From assembly GCA_027924585.1 (NCBI GenBank), contig BSBM01000904.1:17009501-17073500 (forward strand): DNA of 64,000 nucleotides, written 5' to 3'. A model generated the notes under the pieces. The model made no database searches. It saw only the letters and a list, made by a program, of their open reading frames with translations, and was not told where the DNA came from. Shown piece after piece: positions 10,601 through 20,740 of this stretch. The number at the start of each line of letters is the position of its first letter. The stretch's first letter is position 1. Source of the stretch: Larix kaempferi (taxonomy: Eukaryota; Streptophyta; Pinopsida; Pinales; Pinaceae). A program made the translations under genes and the position numbers.

Positions 10601-10601
10601 G

Positions 10602-10613
10602 TGGTATCAGAGC
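10602..10613 (+). promoter_or_regulatory. Primer-binding site, unit 3 (tRNA-iMet)
   Basis: Identical TGGTATCAGAGC one base after LTR3. Confidence 0.92.
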
Positions 10614-10641
10614 GGTCTGCTCTTTGATTGTTTCTCGGTGC

Positions 10642-12840
10642 ATGTCCCCGACGAGGTCAGGATACAGAGAGTTGGGTCTCGAACTAGTTTCACTTGGGGA
10701 AGACCACTCTCGCCGCCCCAAACGGCCTCCCATGGCGGAAGAAAAGAGAGACGACGGAGCAGTAGATCCTATCAAGTTGTTGCTCGAGGAAGCCCTCGCG
10801 CGACAGAGGAACGAGATGATGGATAACTTCGCCCAAATCCTTCAACGCATGCCAACAGCGGCGGCAAATGCACCCTCAACGAGCTGCCATTTCGGAGATA
10901 CGACTCCCTTCAAGGTACAAGTTAATTTTGATATCCCTTTATTTGAAGGCCAAATCGATGCCGATGCTCTAGATAAATGGTTGAATCTACTAGAAGGGTA
11001 TTTCTTTGTCCACCGGTTTTCCGACAGGGAAAAGATCATCTTTGCGCTCCTTAAGGCCGTCCCCCATGTCAAAAATTGGTGGGAAACTTATTGTGAGCAA
11101 AACTCATCAGACGAGTCTGGATTGTTTGAATATTCCAATCCCACTTGGGCCTCTTTTATAGATGCCGTCAAGGAACAATATTACCCTGTTGGAAACTATG
11201 ATGACCAATACACAAAATGGACCATTCTGCATCAAGAGAGGGACCAAACGGTGTCGGAGTACACCAACAAATTTCATACCTTGCGCACAAAGCTAGGTAT
11301 CAAGGACTCCGAGCGACACCTAGTACTGAAATATCGCAGTGGCCTACACCGGTATATCCGAACCGAGATGGATTTCCTGGAAATCTCTTCACTCGGATCC
11401 GCCTATCGATATGCTGTCAAAATTGAGTAGAAATTTCAGCAAAAGAACAAGCGTGACTTCGGACCTGCGCAGAAGCAGGGCAAGGGAAACTCTAGCTCGC
11501 AGAGCACGGGGCAGGAAAAGGACAACCATTCCCAACCACAGGCGAAGAAGGGTAAAGAAAAGACAAAGAAAGACACCGGGAAGTGGTGCGAGTTCCACAA
11601 AAGCCCCTGGCACAACACTGACGATTGTCGCTCAAAACAGTCATTGGTGGCTGAGATCAAAGCTTCAGAATCAGATCCCAGTTTCGATTCTGACTCGGAA
11701 CCTAATTTCACAGCCGCGCAAAAAGGGAAGCAGATCATTGATGTAGAACCCAGTGCCGTTGTTGCCACCACACAGATTTAGCCAGAGGACCCTGAAGAGT
11801 CGGAGGCAGAGGAGCGCCTTTTCCACTCACAGATGTGGGTGAAGGGAATTCCCCTACACCTTGTTGTGGACAGCGACAGCCAGAAGAACCTGATCTCAGA
11901 AGAAGTCGTCAAGAGATTGGAGCTACCAATAACGCCACACCCACAACCATACACCATTGGATGGCTAAGCCAAGGACGAAGGATCTGCGTCAGTCACCAA
12001 TGTCGCCTACCATATGGCATCAAGCCCTTCAAAGATGAGGTATTGTGTGATGTGGCCCCACTTGAAGTATGTGATGTTCTTTTAGGACAACCATATATGT
12101 GGAAGCGTCATGCTGTATATGAATCACGACCTCGCAGCGTCATTGTCACTTTGGGAGGACAACTCCATCGGATACCAGAGATAGTTGCACCTGCCCCAAA
12201 CGAGCAGGGAAGGAAGATAATCTCCCACACTGGGAAATTTTCCCTATTCGCAATTGCCACTAAAGGTGAACATCAGATCGCGGAGACATCCACAACCTCT
12301 GCAGATTATCCTTCTACTCAGCAAAAACAAGAACACAAATTCAGTGCCGCATCGCTTATTCGGGTACCTCTACAGTGCAAGGCCACGCATTCAAGGTGCT
12401 CCTCCAAAAAGAAACCATCCACACTGGTGCATACCAAGGATACCACAACAACCAAAACTGTTGAACAGCTCCAGCGCATCCATCAACAACAATTACAACC
12501 CTCTGAAGATGTCAAAGTAAGGCAACCTTTCCACTTCAGCAAATGTCGCACCAAGAGCTCAAATTGACACACAGCTCGACATATGATAAGGGAATTAACG
12601 CAATGGAAACCATTGCTTCCTAAGGAGGGAGGATTGATCCAGGTGGATATCGGTGGTGGTCCACCTCTTCCAACTGGCTCAAAACAGTCTTCTGGCAATT
12701 TTGGTAAATTACTATTTTTAGCAGTTTTTCGGGTCCTGAACTTCCGGAGCCATTTTGAGGCCTTAAACGACATTTTTTGGCGATTTGGGGGACCAAATGG
12801 CTGCCTCCGGCGTACATTTGGGCCCATTCGAAAGTTGTAA
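10642..12840 (+). pseudogene. Gag-protease polyprotein, array unit 3, inactivated
   Basis: Same length as units 1 and 2 with no indel, but with three in-frame stops: TAG at 11428-11430 just after the Gag domain, TAG at 11779-11781 before the protease, and TGA at 12565-12567. In units 1 and 2 these codons are CAG, CAG and CGA, so each stop is one C-to-T change. The protease active site DSGS has become DSDS through a G-to-A at 11876. A truncated Gag (to 11427) could still be made, but the protease should be dead. Confidence 0.92.
12622..12633 (+). promoter_or_regulatory. Polypurine tract, unit 3
   Basis: The same AAGGAGGGAGGA just before LTR4. Confidence 0.88.
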
Positions 12841-13252
12841 ATCTTGGATAGACCTTCCCAACGGGCTACCGAGCGCCCCAAACAGAGATCGTATGCAAAA
12901 GTTATGACCCCGGGAAGTTGACTGTTCAACTAACCACCTTGGGGCCGCAAACTTTATGACGGTTCATCTTCTACGGTTAGGTTTTTGGATGTTCGGGATT
13001 CTTTCCTCATGCTTATGATAAATAGGCCCTTTCGGCCTCTCTTTGTATTCATCTTGGCACGAATGAGCATAGCGGCCACATCTCTTCTCAGAGATAGCTA
13101 CCACCATTCTAGCTATTGTATTTTACAGTCTGTTCTATTTCCGCTATTTAATAGAATATGTGTTACTGTATCACTGTGTTATTTGCAATATATCTTTGTA
13201 TATGATTCTGTATATGCTATCTTTTGTTTCGTTCCCACATAAATCCGGATCA
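12635..13252 (+). repeat. Array LTR4 (618 bp), right end
   Basis: Preceded by a polypurine tract and followed by the GTTGT duplication rather than a primer site. It carries T at positions 23 and 26 and CTACCACC at position 467. Confidence 0.93.
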
Positions 13253-13257
13253 GTTGT
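13253..13257. repeat. Right target-site duplication of the array (GTTGT)
   Basis: Directly follows the last base of LTR4 and matches 4674-4678. No primer site follows this LTR, which confirms it as the outer right border. Confidence 0.85.
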
Positions 13258-13745
13258 TGTTAGAGTTGTGGGCACAAAGGGATAGGAAACCAATAGGTTC
13301 CCTAAAACTAGGAGCTTAACTAGGAGGATTAATCCCAATTTTGGTAACACGCTATTTCAGACTAGACTACAAAAGATTGGAGTGATGAACTACTAAAGGC
13401 TATATTGGACTACTTAATTAGCCAATTTCTATAAGTAATTTATTATCTTTTACTTTGTTCAAGTTTAATTGAATTGTAGAATTTGTTATGAACAATTACT
13501 ACAACTATAAAAAATTATTAGTTAGATTAAGATGAATTATGGTTGCAAGATGTACTATAAATCAAATCAGTAAAATTGTGCCTATTAATTTAGAAATTGT
13601 GTTAGGAAAGAGTTTTCATATGCAAAATTTACATTCATAATTTATAGATTAATAAAATGGTTTGATTGACATAATTGACTAGAAGTTATATTAATTAATT
13701 AACAATCATTATAAATACAAATTATTATAAATGGTATCAGAGACT
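13258..13745 (+). repeat. Possible degenerate LTR followed by a primer-binding-like site
   Basis: Directly right of the array duplication the sequence starts TGTTAGAGTTGTGGG, which looks like a plant LTR start. TGGTATCAGAGA (13732-13743), eleven of twelve bases of the iMet primer site, follows about 475 bp later. No CA end and no coding region are visible. The array may have landed at the edge of an older LTR element. Confidence 0.3.
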
Positions 13746-13902
13746 TAGTTTGAACACTAGAGCCTTAAGGCCCACAATCATGCCTTAGAATTGTTATTTC
13801 ACCAACAATTTTTTTAGTTTCCTACACAAGTGAGAAAATTAAAAATAGAATATACATTGAACAAAAAACTAATTGGTGAAATTTTTTATATATCTTTTGA
13901 AA
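13746..13902. other. AT-rich spacer
   Basis: No feature seen except the A-run at its right end, which is the insertion site of the next LTR element. Confidence 0.4.
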
Positions 13903-13907
13903 AAAAA

Positions 13908-14144
13908 TGAAACGACCGAATCCGGTGTTGAAGAAGAGGGAAACTGCTTCTGTAATTATGAATAAATAATTATTGAAGAATGATGATATAAATTACAAGG
14001 TTGGCCCGCTTAAATACAACTTGGGCTTACATTTGAAAAGTTGTGTCCTCTTACTTTGATATTTAATATCCATTACTATTACTAATTATTAATTAATTAT
14101 TATTTAGTTGTTATTAATGTTTTTATATTTTTATTTACGTAACA
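13908..14144 (-). repeat. 3' LTR of the minus-strand element
   Basis: 237 bp, plus-strand ends TGAAACG and CGTAACA. A near-identical copy is at 15444-15677. Confidence 0.88.
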
Positions 14145-14160
14145 TTGCCTTCCCCTTAAG
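14145..14160 (-). promoter_or_regulatory. Polypurine tract of the minus-strand element
   Basis: Minus strand CTTAAGGGGAAGGCAA directly before the LTR start TGTTACG. Confidence 0.75.
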
Positions 14161-14404
14161 GGAAGCTTTGTCCTCAAAGTTGAATTTGTTGGCATCGTCT
14201 TTTGTTCTTGATTTGTGTTGATTCTTGATTTGAGACATGGGATCTGGGCTGATATCTCTGTCTTGATGAGGGTCTAAGTCCTTCTTATGCTACGACTCTT
14301 TCTGCTTGGGTGGCGAACTTCTCGGTCCATACAATCGGTACTTACTTCCATTCCATTTAAATTCCATGTACTGTTTTTGTAGGTTGTTAGAGTAAGTCGC
14401 TAGA

Positions 14405-14990
14405 GATGCTAACTAGTCGACGCCTAATACCATGTCTACTTCCTTGAGTGGTAAAGCAATACAGTTGAGCTGTAGGTGTAAGTTTTGTATTTGCAACGAC
14501 ACCTTATGAAATTTTCCCACTTCTTCTAAGTGTTGATTGGCGATGATTGATGCTTTAAGCCATTTTGTAGGGAACATAAAAAGATTAAATTCCTTTGCCT
14601 TGTTGATATCAATCAAATTATGGGTACTTCCATAATCAACCAAAATTGTGATATCCTTATTCTTAATTGTCCCATTAAGTTGTAATCTCTTTGGCCCTGA
14701 CTTCCTTGATTTTGTTACTTGGAATAGGAGTTGCTCATCTTTAAGGATGTCACGACTTCTCAACTGAGGCGGGATATATTTCCTTACGAGTGATTGGCTT
14801 TCCTTTTGTTGGGTGTAATTTGTCTTAGGTGTCTCGAACCCTTCTTCCTTACAAGCTTGTTGAATACATGTAATTGTCACAACTGATACGTCGGATGAGC
14901 TTGTGTTTGCATCCGAATCCGTTGTATCTTCCTCTATTGATACCTGTACTTCTTTCCCATTTATGATTTTGCAGTGTACTGTGTGATTGG
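14405..14990 (-). pseudogene. Retropepsin-like aspartic protease (RVP_2 type), altered active site
   Basis: The minus-strand frame has the plant Gag-protease layout: an acidic linker, SRDILKDEQLLFQV, then ITILVDYGSTHNLID, and VDMVLGVD near the end. The active-site triplet D-[ST]-G reads DYG, so the enzyme is probably inactive even apart from the stop after VLGVD (a TAG where Trp is usual). Known RVP_2 proteases process Gag-Pol. Here nothing of Pol follows. Confidence 0.75.
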
Positions 14991-15428
14991 TTTTGCATTT
15001 ATGGCCTAGGATCCAATCTTCTCTGCATCAACAACAAGTATTCTTCTTCTTTTTTCCATCATTGTCAGAGCGATTGGTCGATGTTTTTGAACCCTTTTGA
15101 ACTTCATATCCATATGAATGATATTTGTTGCACTAATCACCAGGTGACCATATATCTTTGCAATGCCTACATTGTGTCTCGTGTTGTAGCAAATATCCCT
15201 TACCAAGGTTCCCTTGTTTTGATTTTTTAAACTTTTCATCAATAAGTTTTGCCTTACACCTGGCCTTATCCAGATTGGATACATTATGTAATTCTAACTC
15301 TTCTCTTATGTATGTTTTAAGACCAGATACATATGTTTGGATTCGTTGACCATCTGTTAATTCTTGTACTCGCGTCGCTAATGCTTCCAAGTCGTAGGAG
15401 TCGGAACCGAGCTCGAGGAGGAGTGAAA
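14991..15428 (-). pseudogene. Gag C-terminal part with degenerate zinc knuckle
   Basis: The minus strand encodes the end of a Ty3-type Gag: ALATRVQELTDGQRIQTYVS, then YIREELELHNVSNLDKA. A short lysine-rich linker and a zinc knuckle remnant CREDWILGHKC follow. Stops near 15135 and 15027 and a frame change break it. The N-terminal part of Gag is missing; the frame begins almost at the primer site, which suggests a deletion there too. Confidence 0.7.
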
Positions 15429-15430
15429 CC

Positions 15431-15442
15431 GCTCTGGTACCA
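15431..15442 (-). promoter_or_regulatory. Primer-binding site of the minus-strand element
   Basis: Minus strand TGGTACCAGAGC, one change from the tRNA-iMet site TGGTATCAGAGC, one base inside the 5' LTR. Confidence 0.85.
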
Positions 15443-15443
15443 C

Positions 15444-15677
15444 TGAAACGATCGAATTCGGTGTTGAAGAAGAGGGAAACTGCTTTTGTAATTATGAATA
15501 AAGAATTATTGAAGAATGATGATATAAATTACAAGGTTGGCCCGCTTAAATACAGCTTGGGCTTACATTTGAAAAGTTGTGTTCTCTTACTTTGATATTT
15601 AATATCCATTACTATTACTGATATTAATTAATTATTATTTACTTGTTATTAATGTTTTATATTTTTATTTACGTAAA
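15444..15677 (-). repeat. 5' LTR of the minus-strand element
   Basis: Matches 13908-14144 with few substitutions and short indels. Its left end is one base from the primer site. Confidence 0.88.
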
Positions 15678-15682
15678 AAAAA

Positions 15683-15856
15683 TCCCATTTTCATGCATGT
15701 AATGCTTACTCTAATGATATATATTGACTAGGAAATAGTAACAAGACCAAGTTGTGTAATGAACAACTTTGCGCGAGGAAAACCTAGAGCTTTTGGTCTT
15801 AATAACTAGAGCATTCAATCTCTTGCGGAAACAGTTGATGTTGAGTAACCTCATGG
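15683..15856. other. Spacer left of the LINE at 15.86 kb
   Basis: No coding signal. It may include the 5' untranslated leader of the LINE ORF1 that starts at 15857. Confidence 0.35.
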
Positions 15857-16660
15857 CGACCTTGGGAGGGAGGGGCGGGGGATCCCTCCTTCAAGGACAT
15901 TCTATCATCTACTAGGAAATCAAACCCCTCAAGAATTGATCTAGGAAAGGGCTAGAACAAGTTACTAAAGGCATCGTGGGATAGGGAGGCGTAGAGAATG
16001 AGAAGGTTGTGCCAAAGACCTCAAAAACAACGAAGGAACCTCAACAACTAAATCTAAGAGCCGGGAGTTCTAGTAAATGCATACCCAAATCAGACAAAAT
16101 GCCTAGGTACAAGGTAACTTCATCTTGAACAAGCTAGTACATTTGGTTTATGCAGGACCATGTTGTGATAGGGAAGTTTATGGGCATTTGGCCAACAAAT
16201 AAAGCTCTAGCCTAGTGGATCAAAACTAGATGGAAAAAACAAAGGGCATATGGACCTAAAGCTAGGATCCAAAGGGATTTCACAAATATTTTCACTGATA
16301 TAGAGGACGATGAGAGAGTATTTGAGAAATAACCCCATTTTTGTAACTCGCTTGGTTTATATCTTAGATTCTAGACTAATATTTTTTTCCCTAAAAAGGA
16401 AGACTTCTCAGCTGCCCCCATTTGGATCAAAATTTATTCCCTTTCGTGGGAGTTTCGGGATGAGGAGACACTTGAAGGGACATACAATACCCTAGGGACC
16501 TTTGTTAAGACATCATAGGTTACTAACATAGGTTGATATACTTCCTACACCAGGATATGCATTTACTTGAATGTCCTAGCTGCATTGCCTGACTCCATAT
16601 GTCTTAGTTATCAGGATTATGAGTGGATCCAATAGCTTGACCATGAACATATTATATTTC

Positions 16661-17327
16661 AATGTTGTTGCTTCCTAGATCCACACGTGAACGTGAGAAA
16701 AATATCAACCCACTGAGAGCGGACAATCAATCCCTGCATCAAGAAGGTTCACAATTCGATGCAACTCCTTTTAACAAGTAAAGTCGATCCTCGCCTCTAC
16801 GAGTTCACAATTCGATGCAACTCCATTTAACAATTAAACTCGATCCTGGCCTCTACGAGTTCACAATTCGATGCAGCTCCATTTAACAAGTAAAGTCAAT
16901 CCTTGCCTCTACGAGTTAACAATTCGACTTTGATTTTTCTTTTTAGTTAGATACCATTTAATTTATGCTGGTAAATTAATCTTTTAGTGTAGATTGAGAG
17001 CTTTGTAACTCCATTGTTGTATCCTTTTTAAAGCATCGGTCTACAATTTATTTATTTAAGAAAGCTTTGAATCACTTGGTAAGTTATTCTATTAGATTTG
17101 TTTCCTAGAATAACTTATGAACTCCTAAGTCACCTTTTCAAAGGTGACCATCCTAGATTTTTGTAGGGTCTATCTTCCTTGGCTTTTGTTTAGGAGTTGG
17201 CCTAAACAAAAGGAGTCAAGTGTTGTGGTGACAGTTGGCACCCGACTCATTGAATTTCCCACAAGGCCGCTCTTAGTGGGTTGATATTTATCTCGCATTC
17301 ACATGTAGATATAGGTAATAACAAATG
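16661..17327. mobile_element. 660-bp non-autonomous TIR element inside LINE ORF1
   Basis: The left end (from 16665) and the reverse complement of the right end (to 17324) match over about 58 bp. The core ATATCAACCCACT and AGAGCGG are identical and most other differences are transitions. AATG/ATG occurs on both sides, compatible with a 3-4 bp target duplication. Removing the element rejoins the LINE ORF1 knuckle (FQC plus KWNEFHEHG). It has no transposase ORF. Inside are three 56-bp tandem repeats. The superfamily is not determined. Confidence 0.75.
16747..16927. repeat. 56-bp tandem repeat, three full copies plus a stub
   Basis: Copies start at 16747, 16803 and 16859, each opening GTTCACAATTCGATGCA, with a truncated fourth (GTTAACAATTCGA) at 16915. 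There are only a few substitutions between copies and no spacers, so this is a minisatellite inside the TIR element, not a CRISPR array. Confidence 0.92.
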
Positions 17328-17893
17328 GAATGAATTCCATGAGCATGGAAACCCCGTCAGGGATTGTCATCCTTCCAACCCAACTGAGATTGTGGATCAA
17401 GAAAGATTTGTCAAAGTCGCTAAAAAAAAAAAGGAAAAAAAAAGGAAAAAATCCAACCCTCCAGAGGATACCATTGTTTCAGAACTACCAACAACTCCAA
17501 TTCCCTTGCAGAGGGAACAATACCCAGATAAAATGCAACTTCAAGCCTTGACCCATCCCCATATCCTAGTCACAGTGACAGTGGGAAAGGATTTGATCCA
17601 ATTGAAGGCATTAAAAGATGCAAAACAAAGGATCGCCCCATTCTTCATATCAACAATGGTAATGAGATAGACAGAGCCATGGCAGAGGAAATCCTAATAT
17701 AGTCTGATGACTGGGAGAATATAGAATTGGGTGACCTTCATCTTCAAGGAAAAGCAGATGTATGCGAGCATCATGATACCCAGTCCATCATGGAATGACA
17801 AATGCAACTTCTCAAGGATAGTCTTCACTGAAGCAAGATAAAGAAACATCAACAACTCCCAAGGAAAAGTCAACCTTCAACCTCTCTTGGAGA

Positions 17894-20740
17894 TAAAATG
17901 TCACGTCCCCAAAAATCATCAAAAATTAAAATTTTCCTAAGTGCTCTAAAATACCAATAATTTCTATGTGGAAATATAAAGTGTGGCTTTACTTTCTTCA
18001 AATACTGCTTACGAATAATAAAAACTTTGCGACTCTTATTCCTGTTATAAATGTCTTCAGGATAATCAATGAAAAAGATCCATTAAATGTATTTTATGTG
18101 CGTTAAGTATTATCTCCCGTCATATTTGCACAATTAAGATAGACATTTTTATTTCAACTATAATCCGATTCTTAACTTGAAATGTCAACCATTTCTTAAA
18201 TCTTCCGGAATACAAAATGTCACTGTGTCTTAACATACATAACTTTTCTAAATTCAACACCTGTTTTCTTCTTTTCGAAACAACTAACTCTTCACATGTG
18301 TGCACAAGATACAACCTTCAAAATTTAATAACAATAGTTTCATTTTTACTAAACTTTTTTCCTTCCTGAGGATATAGACCGAGAAAACAAAGACAACTAT
18401 ATTTAAGCCCCATACTTCATTTAAACAATTCATTCAATTATTCATCATAAAAAAAATGCACTTTAAGATATTAATTTATTTTTAAGAAGCATGTACATCT
18501 TTTACCAGTTAATCGTACCAAGAGAACAACCTAAATGATAACAACATTAACATAATCATAAGGGGAACATATTAGCATTATTCATCATATACATGACCAA
18601 CCTTCTATATGAATCACATACATCAAATTAATTATAAACATTTTAAGAAAGAAACAAGTACTCATACATAAAGACGCAATGAGGAACATTATAGGCAAAA
18701 CCAGGAGACCAAAGATAACGTGGTTCACCCATACACGGGCTAGTCCACAAAGGCAGGTTAGGTCTTTTATTAGAAGGCAAAAATTATAGGACTACATCAA
18801 GCAACAAGCTTTTTTTAATAAGTCTCTTTTGTATAGAGCTTATCATGGATTGATTCTATGTACAGGGCATCCTAAGTTAAATCCACATTAACTTCATGGT
18901 GACAAAAATAATCGTAAATAAATAAAAAGCTAGAAGAGAAACTTCTCTTCATACTAAAATATAGACAACTAACACATAGATGAAATTATCCTTTATCGTA
19001 GTAGTAAGGATAACTAAATTTATATCCCTTGATCTTTTTTAACGTTCTTAAATTAATACATACCACTATTCTAGTCGAGACATAGTATAACATATTCATA
19101 TTTCTATTTAAATATGTTACTCTCCTTTTAACATGTATTTACATAAATTAACCTTCACTTTAATAAAGTGATGAATGAGGAGTCATATATAATCACATAC
19201 TACGCATCTTTTTACTTGCTCTATATAATGTTTCCTCTTAACTATATTCGTTGTTATGGTCTTATTTATTAGATTACTTTAAGAGATGTCCCTTTCCCAC
19301 ATAACTCTCAACGCTTTTACCTATCATTACTGTATTATATAAAGACTCTCGTCTTCCTCGTTGGTAGAGAAATCATGGCTCTTTTAAGAGAGCCAGATGG
19401 CGGTGAAAAAGATTGAAGTATCCTCCACTAAGGTGACATTACTCCACTACGTAAAATGACTAAAACATAAGACTCCAACGGAGCTTCCCTACTATGCTCG
19501 AGTCTAAAAAAAACAAATGTACCACTCTCCCTAAAATCGATGGTAGTTTTTATCCACTAAAAAAATCATTTAATGGAGGACATTTAACCTTCCACTATTA
19601 CCCAACTGATTTCCCACTTGGTGACAAATGGCAACAAGAAAGTTTTAGTGCTCTCCCCCACTTTGAAGACACGGCCCAAGAAACTCTCCAAGAATTTCCT
19701 TAAAGAGTGCAAGGGTGTTTCCCCCACTAAAGTTCGAGTCGGCCCCATGAGGATACCTTAATCTTTTAAGATTTCACTATAAATTTTAACGTGTGACCTA
19801 ATGTCTTCCATATCTAATATATACTCAATCAATAATTTAGTAGATTTCATCCTTAACCTTTATATGAAAGAGCAATATTAAATATATGTATATATTATTT
19901 TTTAAGAAGATAACCCATAATATGTAGTTCCTTTAAGGGTTTTCTAGAAACCTTTAAAAGGTCCTATTAATTTATTTTATCATCTTGTGCATAATAGTTT
20001 ATATAATAACCTACTAGGTTAATATTACTCATTTCCCAATTCTTTATAAAGCTTAGTTTGACCTCTTTATATATACATATATATTTAATAGCTAAATATT
20101 TGTATATATATATTTAATAGCTAAATAGTTATTAGAACTATCTATTTACATTTTGTGTATATATATATATGACACAATTATAATATCAATCACTTTTCAT
20201 ATATATGTATAAATGTGTATATCATTAAATAGTTATTCCCACTATTTATAATGTTCATAATATATTTAAATATTTTATATAAAATATTCATAATAAGCTA
20301 GGTTCCCTTTAGCAGATAATAATTTATGTGTTTTCTAGCACTTTGTATAAATACTTATAATAATAATAAAATGACCTTCTTGTTTTACTTAGGATTATCA
20401 AATCTTAATGATCCTCATATCGGGAAGGTGACACTCTTAGTATTTGTGTGTCACTAAAACCACCTTACCTTAATTACTTATGGGCATTAAAGCGACATAG
20501 GTCATCTTTGACCTATCCCTATCCTAGTGCATTTCAAATGCCCATCGTGTATTTGTGTCACTACTTCGAGTGACCTAGGTTACCACCTATGTTTTAAAAT
20601 CTTTAGGAAAATAAACACCATTAGATATAGCATTCACTGGTGGGGCCTTGGCCTTGAGCTCCTCACCAGAATGATTACAAAATTATTTACATTTACAAAA
20701 TAATAATAATAGGGGTGAAATTGAGGGATGTTACATAAAA
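17894..20740. mobile_element. 2837-bp LTR-like insertion (large solo LTR) in the LINE
   Basis: The segment 17899-20735 starts TGTCACGTCCC and ends with the complement of TGTAACATCCC, an imperfect 11-bp terminal inverted repeat with TG..CA ends. TAAAA flanks both sides (17894-17898 and 20736-20740). LINE ORF1 sequence lies to the left and the ORF1 tail and endonuclease to the right, so this is a clean insertion. No Gag or Pol is visible inside, so a solo LTR is the simplest reading. It is AT-rich, with TA-rich microsatellites at 20060-20240. A segment around 18715-18800 resembles LTR-derived sequence from another plant element and may be a further nested piece. Confidence 0.65.

Larger units (their letters stand above)
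4674..13257 (+). mobile_element. Tandem LTR-retroelement array: 4 LTRs and 3 Gag-protease units
   Basis: Four LTRs of exactly 618 bp (4679-5296, 7331-7948, 9983-10600, 12635-13252) alternate with three internal regions of exactly 2034 bp, giving a strict 2652-bp period. Each LTR has TGATCC/GGATCA termini (LTR1 ends AGATCA). Each internal region starts one base after an LTR with a tRNA-iMet primer site and ends in a polypurine tract. One 5-bp target duplication (GTTGT, 4674-4678 and 13253-13257) encloses the whole array; there is none between units. The coding region is Gag plus aspartic protease only, so the element is non-autonomous, like the TR-GAG class described in plants. Equal lengths and few substitutions point to recent amplification. 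Confidence 0.95.
13903..15682 (-). mobile_element. Internally deleted Gag-protease LTR retroelement (minus strand)
   Basis: Two near-identical repeats (13908-14144 and 15444-15677) with TG..CA ends flank 1.3 kb. On the minus strand the order is LTR, tRNA-iMet-like primer site, Gag, zinc knuckle, protease, a short C-terminal piece, polypurine tract, LTR. The translation jumps from just after the protease (MEFKWNGSKYRLYG) to a polyprotein 3' end (FNFEDKASLKG), so the polymerase region has been deleted. AAAAA flanks both sides if one C was lost from the right LTR end (ACGTAACA to ACGTAAA). It is unrelated to the array at 4.7-13.3 kb but reduced in the same way. Confidence 0.85.
15857..17898 (+). 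pseudogene. LINE ORF1 (DUF4283 plus zinc knuckle), split by an insertion
   Basis: A possible start ATGGCGACC lies at 15857. After a poorly conserved N-terminus the DUF4283 part reads VVIGKFMGIWPTNKALA and WIKTRWK. Then come APIWIKIYSLSWEF, a TLEGTYNTLGTFVKTS helix and LDHEHIIFQC. The knuckle is interrupted at FQC by a 660-bp TIR element (16665-17324). It resumes with FHEHGNPVRDC, then a DQERFVKVAKKKK tail, the usual plant LINE ORF1 C-terminus. Several stops and frame shifts occur. The right end is cut by the LTR-like insertion at 17899, and the same LINE continues at 20741 into its endonuclease. Confidence 0.75.

Noticed and set aside
16747-16927. Regular 56-bp repeats that could suggest a CRISPR array
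   Set aside because: The repeats are directly adjacent without spacers and sit inside a TIR element in plant-type DNA.
15857-17670. Two separate host genes (15.9-16.5 kb and 17.3-17.7 kb)
   Set aside because: Both halves match one LINE ORF1 (DUF4283, zinc knuckle, FVKVAKKKK tail) once the TIR element is removed.
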